The notes: generated by a model from the letters alone, not told the origin. Positions 19,501 to 27,596 are shown, counted from the first letter of the stretch. The stretch is DNA of 64,000 nt from Zavarzinella sp. (GCA_041399155.1 JAWKTI010000001.1:930001-994000), one strand, 5' to 3'. Numbers and translations are program-made.

Positions 19501-20192
19501 AGGTCAGTGCGATTGTCGCCACCAGCAACGGTGCCACAGGCGATGTGAATCTGAACCCCCACGTGGCGTTCACGGGTGCGGTGAAAATTACCACCACCTT
19601 GAATGACGGTGCGTCGAGCGGGGATCAGGAATTCATTCTGACTGTGCCGAATCAGGCACCCACCTTGCAGCCGATTGCCAACGTCTTTGGTACTTCGGCA
19701 GCGGGGACCACAACCGTAAATCTGGTGCCTGCTGATGCGGACGGCGACCAGATCACTCTGCTTGCGCAGGTGCTGCCATACAGCCAGTTATTCCAGGATA
19801 AGACCCGCCTGGGGATCACCAGTGGTGCGTTCGGCCTCAACGCACGCGGCTTTAATGAGAAATATTTCATTAATAATCTGGGGCAATTCTTCGTACTAGC
19901 CACCAACAATCGCTTGTATGCGTGGAACGGCATTGATTACCTGACCACCGTGGCCCAGACACCCGTGGCAGACTTCAACGACCCGATCTACGGTGGGGCA
20001 AATGTGTACAATTCACCGGAACTTCTCAGTGGAGCCACCGCACCGACAGCCCCACCGGTAACGACCAGTATCGCGGGCAATATCCTGACCCTGAACTGGG
20101 ATACGAACTTCGCAGGTAACTTCCTGGTAACAGTTTATGCCACCGACGGCAGCAGCACGGTGGTGCAATCGTTCCTGGTGACTGTGAACTAA
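13551..20192 (+). CDS. Giant surface protein: ELWxxDGT repeats, cadherin repeats and a new C-terminal repeat
   Basis: A 2213-residue protein, probably exported. The N-terminus lacks a normal signal peptide but has the planctomycete motif VECLEDRTAPS (residues about 31-41). Residues about 64-882 hold 17 units of about 45-50 residues with the core ELWKSDGTEAGTVLVKDI, which is the ELWxxDGT repeat, probably a beta-propeller or solenoid. Residues about 886-1387 hold five cadherin-like repeats (DEN, LTYxIxSGN, DFExxxxFxLxVxVxD, xxNDxNDPP), with the usual Ca-binding acidic residues. Residues about 1420-2165 contain six copies of a repeat with core G-x-Q-E-K/W-Y/W-F-x-S-T-N-G-S-N followed by L-x-P-N-x-x-L-Y-A-W-x-G and PVADF, mixed with Ig-like linkers. 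No C-terminal anchor is obvious. A role in adhesion or the cell surface is inferred from architecture only. Confidence 0.92.
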   Translation: MANHHWKAAWKKLWANPVRKNETTYRRLKVECLEDRTAPSATLVKNINPATTESSNPGEIIQIGDIIYFSLYTPTSGLELWKTDGTEASAILVKDINKGTNSSSPSQLFDLNGTLFFEADDGVNGKQLWKSDGTEEGTVLVKDLGSGNLNLSEFTNLNGTLFFNVSGRLWKTDGTEAGTVLVNSVLNVKYITNVNGTLFFRANNGVNGRELWKSDGTEAGTVLVKDIRVGNASSDPEYLTNVGGILFFRANNGVNGRELWKSDGTEAGTILVKDILPGIESSYVGKLTNSNDTLFFYANDGVNSYELWKSDGTESGTLLVKDINLGSGNSDPKELTDVNGVLYFQATSGTDGAELWKSDGTVAGTVLVKDIFTGFGSSNPIHLTNVNGTLFFVATDFANGTELWKSDGTESGTLRVKDIRQGNLSGKPRNLTNLNGTLFFTADDGISGYELWKSDGTEAGTALVADLVGTPSSPSGLYTVGDYTFFRANDGINGYELWKSDGTEAGTTMLKNIVQGSIGGIQFNPFVRENVNGTLFFRAYDVSNGTELWKSDGTETGTVMVKDIQVSGSSTPTGLADVDGTLFFAANNSQFGRELWKSDGTETGTVMVKDILPGLYVSSNPSYLTNVNGTVFFRANNAISGFELWKSDGTEAGTVIVKVINNGLSSSNFLEPTELNGSLLFLADDGIHGKELWTSDGTETGTVMLKDIVPGFETSFIDNLINVNGTLFFNSKGELWKSDGTESGTIMVKDIRLGVQRTYLSKLTDVNGILYFTADDGVHGIELWKSDGTETGTVLVKDIRPGSGDSDISNLFNANGILYFTADNGVHGIELWKSDGTEAGTVLAADIALGSSSSSPDSFAVNGNYLLFAATQDKIGRELWSYQLSTQPEIPDQNFDADEDSSNGSIVGAVNASEPDLGDSFTYSIEAGNDSGAFSINAISGEIYVADASQLNFETTPQFALTIRVTNTYELFAEAEITINLNDVNELPTIDDQTFEIDENSPNNAIVGDIAATDPDVGDNLTYAILSGNEAGAFTLNTSTGRLAVANSSLLNFEDTTQFELVVRVTDTGNLQDTATITIDVNDLNEAPVAVDDTFSVAENSSLNTIVGTVTATDEDNGQTLSYAITSGNTGNAFSINPTTGLIRVATPSAIDFETAEVFNLEVTVTDNGTGSLTDIAEITVNVQDGNDPPVANDDTFTIDENLPTGTVVGTVDASDSDVSQSLTYEITSGNTGGAFAIDSATGEITVANTDAVDFETTTTFTLTVLVSDNGTPELSDEATITINLNDINDPPVIANQLFSLFEGALDGTVLGNVVATDPNAGQTLTYNIVSGNEAGIFALDSNSGELTLVDAAQIDFYATMQYQLIVSVTDDDALNPFTRQATITISPPTVLHGGVGTFDLSDMIPTPSGQVQYTVTLLDPLFAIKQQYGLTNPELPNTFNLRGVQEKYFLSSNGSNPQGAGYFILMPNNALYAWRGSIALSIANPPVADFNSYPYGQPGTTSVYDHPALLTGATGNPLAVGANPLVELKEKYGFKTPAHSFNFQGAKEYYLTSSNNSNPAGFNYFVLLPNNTLIKFNGVSATGGTLVADFTALGLGDVYANPSLLTNASLSLIPGLTANVVNDELTLSAVPSFDRTVQVTVLADDGTTTAEKEFTFTVNNTAPSIGAVSNQTLNHNVDSLDLTLPVTDGDPDTALRQIQVQAETYNPLFDLKTELGLVAPYAYNFFGQQEWWFASTNGSNSSNNGLYVLSNGNRLFAYDGVSFATTIQQTPVADFNLAPYNNPTVTNNPAQLFNALPGSPATVYVNRGALYDVKLQFGLTAAPYTKNAFGQQEWWFASTNGSNPLGGKLFFLMPTGQLYAWDGFQFNTSLARGPIASLVGTGAYEDPSKLTQARPQFIEDELFELKDRYGLTKADFGFNIRGQQEKYFISTNGSNPQGAGYYLLMQNGDLLAWRGTIESSVLVTNVGVDVYENPEKIYANSGQVSAIVATSNGATGDVNLNPHVAFTGAVKITTTLNDGASSGDQEFILTVPNQAPTLQPIANVFGTSAAGTTTVNLVPADADGDQITLLAQVLPYSQLFQDKTRLGITSGAFGLNARGFNEKYFINNLGQFFVLATNNRLYAWNGIDYLTTVAQTPVADFNDPIYGGANVYNSPELLSGATAPTAPPVTTSIAGNILTLNWDTNFAGNFLVTVYATDGSSTVVQSFLVTVN
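13740..16195 (+). repeat. 17 tandem ELWxxDGT coding repeats
   Basis: Units of roughly 140-150 bases, each encoding a strand LxxxNGTLFFxANDGxxGxELW followed by KSDGTExGTxxVKDI. Some units are nearly identical at the DNA level (for example around 14146-14215 and 14284-14353), which indicates recent duplication and makes this stretch prone to recombination and assembly collapse. Confidence 0.9.
17800..20040 (+). repeat. Six copies of an unclassified coding repeat
   Basis: Copies start near 17812, 18127, 18670, 18976, 19246 and 19780. Each encodes about 85-100 residues: LxxLKxxYGL, then FNxxGxQEKYFxSTNGSN, then GYFxLxPNNxLYAWxG, then PVADFxxxxYxNPxLLTxA. Copies 3 and 4 have EWWFAST where the others have EKYF. 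I cannot match it to a named domain. Confidence 0.75.
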
Positions 20193-20278
20193 CAATGATG
20201 GAAACTCGAAAGAGATTCGCAAATAATTTGTTTGCAATATTGTTGTTTAATTGAATTGGTATATTGCAGAAAAGCAAT

Positions 20279-20743
20279 TTACATTCGTTGCATTGTCCAC
20301 GTATCTGATGCGGTGCGTTTCAGCAAGTATCGTTCTGGATTCAATTTGTACTGAACTACCAATTCCTGATCTGAATTTTTTTTAATGATCGTCCAGATGC
20401 CTTTGTTGATGGAAATCTTCTGTTCAGGTGCCCATTCCCAAGGTTCGACATCTTTGGTAACCGACTGACCAGTTTCGACCAGTTCATACCAGGGCTGACC
20501 ATAAGATTCAGGTGGGGGATTATCAAACGGTTCTTTCCCGGCCAGCATTCTGCGTAGCAAATGGCTGTGAAAGATGTCGCCTTCGATTGCGGGCAGAAAA
20601 TTCGGTACAGGGTGACCATTTTCCGATCGAATCTGAATCCATCGGAGAAAACACATGATTCCTCGCCATGCTTCGGTGCTTTCGCCGCGACTGAAATCAT
20701 CCAGCCACTGCTGCCATTCATCAGGACTTCTAACGTTCATCAC
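20279..20743 (-). CDS. Hypothetical protein, about 154 residues
   Basis: A soluble protein rich in Trp, Glu and Pro, with GTG 20743 or ATG 20740 as the start. Recognisable stretches are SPDEWQQWLDDFSRG, FLRWIQIRSENGHP and YKLNPERYLLKRTA, none of which I can assign. No membrane segment or signal peptide. It ends close to the end of the giant gene, which is convergent, and lies 29 bases downstream of recD2 on the same strand, so it may be its cotranscribed neighbour. Confidence 0.65.
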   Translation of the reverse strand: MMNVRSPDEWQQWLDDFSRGESTEAWRGIMCFLRWIQIRSENGHPVPNFLPAIEGDIFHSHLLRRMLAGKEPFDNPPPESYGQPWYELVETGQSVTKDVEPWEWAPEQKISINKGIWTIIKKNSDQELVVQYKLNPERYLLKRTASDTWTMQRM

Positions 20744-20771
20744 AACCTATCAGGTGGAAACCAAAAATACC

Positions 20772-22970
20772 TTATTTTGCGACTAAACGCTGCTGAAGCA
20801 GAGAAAGTCGCTCGCTGGCTTCCTGCCTTCGGATTGCCTGGCCCAACGCACGCTTGCTTCCAAGCAAAACCACCAGTTTCTTTCCTCTGGTAACACCAGT
20901 ATACAACAAATTTCGTTGCAACATCATGTAATGCTGTGTGTGAACAGGGATCAGCACCGCGGGATACTCGCTTCCCTGACTTTTATGAATGCTGCAGGCA
21001 TATGCGAGGACCAGTTCATCTAATTCGGTAAATCTGTATTTCAGTAGTCGCTGTTCAAACTGTACCGTAATTTCCTGATCTTCGGGATCAATCGATTGAA
21101 CAATCCCAATATCACCATTGTAGACTTCTTTTGTGTAATTATTGCGAATTTGCAGCACTTTGTCGCCGGGACGATATTTCCGACCAAATAACTGGACTTC
21201 CCCACCGTTGGGCCGAAACGGATTCAACGATTCCTGTAGGCGTTCATTGAGGTGAATCACACCCAATTCGGACCGATTCATTGGCGAAAGAACCTGAATA
21301 TCGTTAATCGGGTGCATCCCGAACCGCTTCGGAATGCGTTCCTGGATCATCGCCAGCAGTTTTTCAATAATCTCGGTGGGTTCTTCCGCTTCGATGTAGA
21401 AAAAATCCTGGTCTGGCCGGCTCCCACTTTGCGGGAACATCCCGCTGTGGATTGCGTGGGCAGCCTGGATGATCAGGCTGGACTGCGCCTGCCGAAAAAT
21501 CTGCGTCAGTCGCACGACAGTAAGAACGCCCGAAGCAATCATATCCTGTAGCACAGTCCCCGGTCCCACTGAAGGCAACTGGTCCACATCGCCTACAAAG
21601 ATAACGCACGCACTTGGTGGAATGGCACTCAGCAGTTGGTACATCAGCACCATATCGACCATGGAAGTCTCATCCACAATCACCAGATCGGTGTGGATGG
21701 GGTCGTGACGGTCGCGGATGAATGTCCCATTCACTGGATCGTATTCTAACAGACGGTGGATTGTTTTCGCTTCAGTCCCTGTGGATTCGGTCATCCGTTT
21801 TGCCGCCCGACCGGTGGGTGCGGCCAGTGTCACATGTTTTCGTTGTTGCTGAAAAATGCCCAGCATCGCCCGAATGATCGTCGTTTTGCCCACGCCAGGC
21901 CCGCCGGTAACAATCAGTGCCTTTGCCTGCGTGGCGGCATAAACAGCTTCACGCTGTTGGGGGGCCAGCGTCAGGCCCATTTTTGCCTCGATCAGTGGGA
22001 TCAGGCATTCCACATTCACTTCCCCCAGTGGGTGGGGCTGTCGGCATAACTTCTGGATTGCTTCCGCAACACCCACTTCGGCCTGGTGGAGAGAACGCAG
22101 GAACAACCAGGGCGAGTGGGCGTATTCATCGGAAAGAAATTCTGGGACACGCTGTGGCGTTTCCCGCACGAATTCACGATTTTGCACACCTTGTTCGATG
22201 GCATCTTTGATGATCTGCTCTTCAATCCCTACTAAGTTGATCGTGTAATGTAGGATTGCCAGTTCTGGGTAGCCCACGTGGCCTTTGCCGACGAATTCCT
22301 GCAATGCATATCGCACCGCAGCGTAGGCACGCAGTGGGGAATTGGCAGGGATACCGAGTGCCATTCCCAGTTCATCTGCGGTTTTGAAACCAATTCCCCA
22401 GATATCGGTAATCAGGCGGTAAGGATTCTGGCGGATCATCGTAATCGATTCATCGCCATACCGCTTGTAGATCCGAACGGCCCGGGCGGTGCCAATACCA
22501 TGAGTCTGCAGAAACACCATCACATCGCGTATGCCTTTCTGTTCTTTCCAACTACGACGTATTTGTTCGATGCGTGCTGGGCCGATCCCACGGATTTCAG
22601 TGAGGTGAAGTGGGGTCTGGTCGATAATTTCCAGAGTTTTTTCCCCAAAGACATCCACAATTTTCTTGGCATAGGTGGGCCCAATGCCTTTAATCAGGCC
22701 GCTGCCAAGATATTTGATAATTCCCTCTTTGGAATGTGGGGGCATGGTGCGAATATTTTCCGCCTGAAACTGCATGCCGTGATTTTTGTCGTTTACCCAC
22801 TTTCCGCTGGCTTCAACATGCTCTCCCACAATCACTTGTTGCAAATTGCCCACCAGCGTGACCAGATCCCGATGTTGGCGGGCCTTGATGCGCAGCACCA
22901 CGTAGCCATTTTCCTGGTTGTGAAAAGTGACCCGTTCAATGGTACCGCTCAAGGTTTCTTGTGGTTGCAT
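20772..22970 (-). CDS. recD2: RecD2-family SF1B ATP-dependent DNA helicase
   Basis: A 732-residue 5'-3' helicase of the RecD2 (RecD/TraA) type, which acts outside RecBCD in DNA repair. The N-terminal OB-like segment (GTIERVTFHNQENGYVVLR) and helix-hairpin-helix repeats (IKGIGPTYAKKIVDVFG, IRGIGPARIEQIRR, FLQTHGIGTARAVRIY) are typical of RecD2. Helicase motifs follow: Walker A TGGPGVGKTT at about residue 355, DEx-type VIVDETSMVDM, QIFRQA (motif IV/Q-R), and the C-terminal YACSIHKSQGSEYPAV. Length is normal. The start ATG at 22970 gives the complete N-terminal domain. Confidence 0.95.
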   Translation of the reverse strand: MQPQETLSGTIERVTFHNQENGYVVLRIKARQHRDLVTLVGNLQQVIVGEHVEASGKWVNDKNHGMQFQAENIRTMPPHSKEGIIKYLGSGLIKGIGPTYAKKIVDVFGEKTLEIIDQTPLHLTEIRGIGPARIEQIRRSWKEQKGIRDVMVFLQTHGIGTARAVRIYKRYGDESITMIRQNPYRLITDIWGIGFKTADELGMALGIPANSPLRAYAAVRYALQEFVGKGHVGYPELAILHYTINLVGIEEQIIKDAIEQGVQNREFVRETPQRVPEFLSDEYAHSPWLFLRSLHQAEVGVAEAIQKLCRQPHPLGEVNVECLIPLIEAKMGLTLAPQQREAVYAATQAKALIVTGGPGVGKTTIIRAMLGIFQQQRKHVTLAAPTGRAAKRMTESTGTEAKTIHRLLEYDPVNGTFIRDRHDPIHTDLVIVDETSMVDMVLMYQLLSAIPPSACVIFVGDVDQLPSVGPGTVLQDMIASGVLTVVRLTQIFRQAQSSLIIQAAHAIHSGMFPQSGSRPDQDFFYIEAEEPTEIIEKLLAMIQERIPKRFGMHPINDIQVLSPMNRSELGVIHLNERLQESLNPFRPNGGEVQLFGRKYRPGDKVLQIRNNYTKEVYNGDIGIVQSIDPEDQEITVQFEQRLLKYRFTELDELVLAYACSIHKSQGSEYPAVLIPVHTQHYMMLQRNLLYTGVTRGKKLVVLLGSKRALGQAIRRQEASERLSLLQQRLVAK

Positions 22971-23223
22971 ACTCTGCCAGCATACCGCCTGAATGTTCGT
23001 GGTGCGATGTTCGTAGACTGGTTGTTAAGACATTTTACACTTCCTCTGCCGTTTTGGATCAGTTGGACCCCCAATATCAAACCATTATAGTGTACATATT
23101 TATATTTTCAAGTAGAATGTGCGAGCAGAAAAGGTTTTCATTGATGATTAATGAGTTTTTGCTCATTTTTGTGCTGGTGTGCACAACATTGGCAGGATGT
23201 TCGTTTGTCGGGAAAGGGCTATA

Positions 23224-24354
23224 GTGGATTTCATGAAGCTATTTGCAACCTGTGCTCGTGGGCTGGAAGGCGTGCTTGCCAAAGAAATCGAACTGATTGG
23301 TGCCCACACAATTGTGCCGGGCAGGGGTGGGGTATCGTTTGAAGGCGATCAAGCCACGTTATACAAGGCGAATCTATGGCTACGCACCGCAATTCGCGTG
23401 CTGGTTACCCTGCTGGAAGGAGAGACGACGGATACCGACGACTTATACGAGTGGGTCCGCACCATCGACTGGAGTGAATTGATGACTCCTGGCCACACAT
23501 TGGCCGTCGATTGTAATGTACGGGATTCGTACATCACCCACTCTCAGTATGCGGCCCGAAGGGTGAAGGATGCCATTTGCGACCAGTTTGTCGATCGCGT
23601 GGGAATCAGACCAAGTGTCGATAAGGAACGACCGATGGTCGGGCTGAATCTGCATATCCACCGAAACAAAGCAGTGCTGTCTCTCGATTCATCTGGAGAT
23701 TCATTGCATAAACGAGGTTATCGACCCGCACTGACGAAAGCACCGTTGAATGAATCGCTTGCGTCTGGGATTCTTTATTTGAGCGGCTGGCAACCCAGCA
23801 TCCCGTTGTACGACCCCATGTGCGGATCGGGCGTTTTTCCGATTGAAGCCTGCTGGATGGCTTTGAATCGTCCACCTGGATTAACACGCAAACACTTTGG
23901 GTTGATGGGCTGGATGGATTTCGACATTCAGTTGTGGACTGGCCTGAGGGATCAGGCGCGTACCGAGATGCTGGCAGAATTACCCGCACCTATCGTGGGC
24001 AGTGACATCCGCAAGGATGTCGTTGAGTTTGCCAAAGTGAATGGAAAAACTGCTGGCGTGGGGAATCTGTTAAAGTGGCTCGTTACGGATGTTTGCAAGT
24101 CGGAACCACCCACTACGGAACCAGGGATTATCATTTGTAACCCACCTTACGGCGAAAGAATTGGTGATCTGAATGAAATACGGGAACTCTACCAGTGGAT
24201 GGGGGACCATTTTCGAAAACGCTTTCAAGGTTGGCGTTTTGTGGTATTTACATCGGAAGATGCACCGTGGAAATACCTGGGGCCGAAACCAGAAAAGAGT
24301 ACCCCACTGTGGAATGGGAAAATTCAGTGCAAATTGCTGAACTTTTCGTTGTGA
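23224..24354 (+). CDS. THUMP-domain RNA guanine-N2 methyltransferase, RlmL/Trm14-like
   Basis: About 376 residues. An N-terminal region (FATCARGLEGVLAKEIELIGAH) leads into a THUMP domain, followed by a Rossmann methyltransferase with DPMCGSGVFPIEA (SAM loop), IVGSDIRKDVVEFAKVN and the catalytic NPPYGERIG, the motif for exocyclic N2 methylation of guanine. It corresponds to the N-terminal half of E. coli RlmL, which modifies G2445 of 23S rRNA, but a tRNA substrate is also possible. GTG 23224 has an AAAGGG site five bases upstream; ATG 23233 is the alternative. The 250 bases upstream to recD2 hold the divergent promoters. Confidence 0.9.
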   Translation: MDFMKLFATCARGLEGVLAKEIELIGAHTIVPGRGGVSFEGDQATLYKANLWLRTAIRVLVTLLEGETTDTDDLYEWVRTIDWSELMTPGHTLAVDCNVRDSYITHSQYAARRVKDAICDQFVDRVGIRPSVDKERPMVGLNLHIHRNKAVLSLDSSGDSLHKRGYRPALTKAPLNESLASGILYLSGWQPSIPLYDPMCGSGVFPIEACWMALNRPPGLTRKHFGLMGWMDFDIQLWTGLRDQARTEMLAELPAPIVGSDIRKDVVEFAKVNGKTAGVGNLLKWLVTDVCKSEPPTTEPGIIICNPPYGERIGDLNEIRELYQWMGDHFRKRFQGWRFVVFTSEDAPWKYLGPKPEKSTPLWNGKIQCKLLNFSL

Positions 24355-24487
24355 ATCAGTCTCATTAACAGTTGTACAGAATAAATGCGTTCTTTCTGCG
24401 TTACCCACTGGACAACATAGCGCTGGAATGTTATTGATTAGTTTATTACTGTAGTAGAATAATTCTGGAAGTAGATTTTCAACAAAC

Positions 24488-24506
24488 GAGTTGTGTTGCA
24501 CAACTC
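24488..24506. promoter_or_regulatory. Perfect 8-bp inverted repeat just upstream of the ferredoxin gene
   Basis: GAGTTGTG and CACAACTC pair exactly around the loop TTG, ending 21 bases before the ferredoxin ATG. Placed in the 5' untranslated region or promoter, it could be an operator or an mRNA hairpin. It is not followed by a T-run. Confidence 0.45.
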
Positions 24507-24527
24507 TAAGAACAAGGATACCTGTTC

Positions 24528-24830
24528 ATGGCGCATGTTGTTACGGCCCCCTGTACTGATTGCAAATACACAGATTGCTGTGTGGTTTGTCCTGTAGAGT
24601 GTTTCTATCAGGATGAAAAGATGCTTTACATCAATCCCGACGATTGTATCGATTGTGAAGCATGCGTGCCCGAGTGTCCTGTTGAAGCCATTTACGGCGA
24701 AGGTAATGTTCCAGAACAGTGGACCAGCTACATCCAGTTAAACGCTGAGCGTGCTGGTGCGTTGGGTTCGGGCGCGGTGATTACCGAAAAGGCTACCCCG
24801 CTGGAAGGCCCGGATTGCAAAAAGCCGTAA
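24528..24830 (+). CDS. fdxA: 7Fe ferredoxin (3Fe-4S/4Fe-4S), FdxA type
   Basis: A 100-residue electron carrier. The cysteine pattern matches Azotobacter-type FdxA: C9, C17 and C50 are placed for a 3Fe-4S cluster, and C21, C40, C43 and C46 for a 4Fe-4S cluster, with spare C12 and C25. The surrounding text (CTDCKYTDC, NPDDCIDCEACVPECPVEAI, then WTSYIQLNAERA) also matches the family. The tail is shorter than in Azotobacter. Monocistronic by spacing. Confidence 0.95.
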   Translation: MAHVVTAPCTDCKYTDCCVVCPVECFYQDEKMLYINPDDCIDCEACVPECPVEAIYGEGNVPEQWTSYIQLNAERAGALGSGAVITEKATPLEGPDCKKP

Positions 24831-25151
24831 TTACGACTTCCCTTGTTGATTTTGTGCTGGTTTCCGCACTGCTACCGGTTTTAGAATTTCATTGCCCGTT
24901 TCAGGGCTTTCTGAAAAGAGATTGACTTGTTGTTTTAATATCAAACTTTGTCAGATTTCATTGATCAAATTGCAGGTTATTGCGGTAGAGTCGTTTTTTG
25001 TGGCACCAGATTGTACAATGGCTTTTTGTTAAATTCTGGTTCTACCGATGTAAACTGTCGCTATCCCCATCTTGTAGAAGATTTTGTCCATCCCACGAAT
25101 TGTGTTCCATTGTATTTCAAGCAAATGCACATTTACAGGTGCCAGGCTTTC
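24831..25151. other. Non-coding stretch upstream of prfC
   Basis: About 320 bases between the ferredoxin stop and the RF3 start. The RF3 frame stays open upstream to 24948, but the encoded residues do not resemble the family. I see no hairpin with a T-tail or a known riboswitch. Confidence 0.4.
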
Positions 25152-26738
25152 ATGCTAAACGAGATTTTACGTCGTAGAACATTTGCCATTATTTCCCACC
25201 CTGATGCGGGAAAAACGACACTTACCGAGAAATGCCTGCTCTATTCTGGTCAGATTGCTGAAGCTGGGGCTGTCCGTGGGCGAAAAACCACCCGCGCTGT
25301 CACGTCCGACTGGATGGAACTGGAAAAAGAACGTGGAATCTCGATTAATTCCACTGCGTTGACTTTTGAATACCGCAAATGTCTGTTGAACCTGCTCGAT
25401 ACACCTGGACACCAGGATTTCAGTGAAGACACCTATCGCACGCTGGCGGCTGCGGATAGTGCAGTCATGGTGCTCGATTCTGCCAACGGTGTGGAAACCC
25501 AGACCAGAAAACTTTTTAAAGTGTGTGCTGCCAGAAAAATTCCCGTAATCACCTTCATCAACAAAATGGATCGATTGGGTAAAACCCCCCTCGACCTGCT
25601 GCAGGAAATTCAAAAAGAATTGGGAATTACACCGATTCCGTTGAACTGGCCAATTGGCCTTGGGGACGAGTTTACTGGTGTGTACGATCGTGTCACAAGC
25701 AATGTGTTGCTTTTTTCCCCCACGGTGGGTGGGTCGTTGCAAGTGCCCACGCGAGTGGTGCCATTAGACAAAGTAGCTGATTTTTTACCCGCCGACCTCG
25801 CCTCGCGGATTGTTGAAGAAGTTGAGTTACTGGAAATCGCCGGGGAGCAATTTCTGCAGGAAAAGTTCCTTGTTGGGGAACACACTCCGGTTTTCTTTGG
25901 CAGTGCGGCAAATAATTATGGAATTGAGCCATTTTTGAATGCGTTCATCGATCTTGCCCCCACACCCGGGCCTCGACCGGGTAAAAACGGGTTGGTTCCG
26001 ATCGATCGGCCGGAATTTGCTGGACAGGTTTTCAAAATTCAGGCAAATCTGAATTTACGCCACCGCGATCGGGTGGCTTTTGTGCGGGTCTGTGCGGGGC
26101 AATTTGATTCCGAACAAGACCTGACGGTGGCTCGAACTGAAGAGCGATTGCGAACGAAGGGCTCCCACCGATTGTTTGCTCAGGATCGGGAGGAAGTGCA
26201 GTCTGCTTACGCGGGAGACGTAATCGGCATCTCCTTCACCAAAGGAGTGCGGCTGGGCGACACCCTCTATTGTGGTGAAAAAGTAGAGTTTGTTGGTTTG
26301 CCACAGTTTAGTCCGGAGTGTTTCGCTTCGGTGCGTTGTCAGGATAATGCCCGCAGGAAGCAATTGGCAGAAGGCTTACAGCAATTGGCCGATGAAGGGG
26401 CGGTGCAGCTATTTCGGGCACCTGATAATCCTCAGGAACTGATCCTTGCTGCGGTGGGTGTGCTGCAATTTGAAGTAGTCAAGTACCGACTGAGCACGGA
26501 ATATGGTGTGCAGGCTGAAATTGTTGCTCTGGAATACAAGGCGGGTGGCTGGATCGGTGCACCGAAATCCACCCTGGCGAACGTACGGCTATTGCCATCG
26601 ACAAAGATCGTTTACGATATCCAGAATCGTCCCGTGATTCTGGCAACGGATCCGTTTACGATCCGATACATGCGTAACAAAGAAGCCAGCTTGAAGATCA
26701 GCCCATTTTCGGATCACTTATTTGCACCCACCGATTGA
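25152..26738 (+). CDS. prfC: Peptide chain release factor 3 (RF3)
   Basis: A 528-residue translational GTPase that recycles RF1/RF2 after termination. G1 is SHPDAGKTTLTEK, the switch I region holds RAVTSDWMELEKERGISI, G3 is DTPGHQDFSEDTYR, and G4 is NKMDR. The length equals that of E. coli RF3 when ATG 25152 (MLNEILRRRTFAIIS) is used. The C-terminal DNPQELILAAVGVLQFEVVKYRLSTEY is also RF3-specific. Stands alone, convergent with the isomerase gene. Confidence 0.96.
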   Translation: MLNEILRRRTFAIISHPDAGKTTLTEKCLLYSGQIAEAGAVRGRKTTRAVTSDWMELEKERGISINSTALTFEYRKCLLNLLDTPGHQDFSEDTYRTLAAADSAVMVLDSANGVETQTRKLFKVCAARKIPVITFINKMDRLGKTPLDLLQEIQKELGITPIPLNWPIGLGDEFTGVYDRVTSNVLLFSPTVGGSLQVPTRVVPLDKVADFLPADLASRIVEEVELLEIAGEQFLQEKFLVGEHTPVFFGSAANNYGIEPFLNAFIDLAPTPGPRPGKNGLVPIDRPEFAGQVFKIQANLNLRHRDRVAFVRVCAGQFDSEQDLTVARTEERLRTKGSHRLFAQDREEVQSAYAGDVIGISFTKGVRLGDTLYCGEKVEFVGLPQFSPECFASVRCQDNARRKQLAEGLQQLADEGAVQLFRAPDNPQELILAAVGVLQFEVVKYRLSTEYGVQAEIVALEYKAGGWIGAPKSTLANVRLLPSTKIVYDIQNRPVILATDPFTIRYMRNKEASLKISPFSDHLFAPTD

Positions 26739-26749
26739 AAAGGCAGTAA

Positions 26750-27595
26750 TTATGCGGTGGCACTGACAAAAGTGCGTAGAAACGCCATCGAATCGCTGGC
26801 AATCTGCACCGCCTGGTGGCTGTGCCGACTGAGTTCCACGAATGCACCTTCGCTGTAATTGCCTTCCTGCAGGGCGTGGAAAATATCAGCAAAATCTACG
26901 GCCCCTTCACCAAACATCAGGTGGTCATGGATTCCGGCATTCATGTCCGCCAGGTGAATGTTCCACAACTTCTTATGTTGCAACCATTTACGAATGTGAT
27001 CGCTGGCAGGTAAATCGCCTTCGCAGGTCAGGTGGCTGCAATCGAGCGTCAGCCCGAACAGTTCGTGATTGATAAGATCGTGCAGCACCTCAAAATCCGC
27101 CATGCGGGAAATCAACATTCCCGGCTCGGGTTCAAACGCCAGCCGCACCCTTGTTTGTTCTGATATCTGTAGAAGTGTGTGGATTTCGTTGGTCAATCTT
27201 TCCCACGCCAGGTCAGGGTGGGTATCTTTCGGCAGGGCACCTGACCAGAAACTGATGCACTCCGCACCGAGAATCTGGGCAAGTTGCACGCACCGCTGTA
27301 AAAATTCCTGCCTGATTTGCCGTTGGCTGGGTGCACTGTCAAGCAAAGTAGGTTGGTGTTTGCGACGTGGATCTAACAGAAAGCGGGCACCAGTCTCAAT
27401 GACCAACTGCATCTGGTGTCGATCTAACAACTGCTTGATTGTTTGCGCATATTCATTCCAGCCGCTTTCCAGAATGTTCAAATGCTGGTAATCGACGGTC
27501 AGTGCCACCCCACGGTAGCCTTGTTCGGCCAGAATTTCGATCGCATCTTCCAGGCGATGGTGGGCAAAGCCGTTGGTGTTATAGCCCAGAAACAT
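26750..27595 (-). CDS. Xylose isomerase-like TIM-barrel protein (sugar phosphate isomerase/epimerase family)
   Basis: A 281-residue TIM barrel of the AP endonuclease 2 / xylose isomerase fold. Candidate metal ligands are E in FEPEPGML, D and H in LTLDCSHLTCEGD, H in IHLADMNAGIHDHLMFGEGAVDF and E in GAFVELSRHSH. The substrate is unknown. Similar barrels are found in the eboE position of ebo clusters, but no other ebo gene is present here. One base separates it from the NifU-like gene, so it is in an operon ribF - nifU-like - isomerase. Confidence 0.85.
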   Translation of the reverse strand: MFLGYNTNGFAHHRLEDAIEILAEQGYRGVALTVDYQHLNILESGWNEYAQTIKQLLDRHQMQLVIETGARFLLDPRRKHQPTLLDSAPSQRQIRQEFLQRCVQLAQILGAECISFWSGALPKDTHPDLAWERLTNEIHTLLQISEQTRVRLAFEPEPGMLISRMADFEVLHDLINHELFGLTLDCSHLTCEGDLPASDHIRKWLQHKKLWNIHLADMNAGIHDHLMFGEGAVDFADIFHALQEGNYSEGAFVELSRHSHQAVQIASDSMAFLRTFVSATA

Positions 27596-27596
27596 A

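Noticed and set aside
24948..25151. 68-residue N-terminal extension of RF3
   Set aside because: Residues do not resemble the family, and the ATG at 25152 gives standard length.
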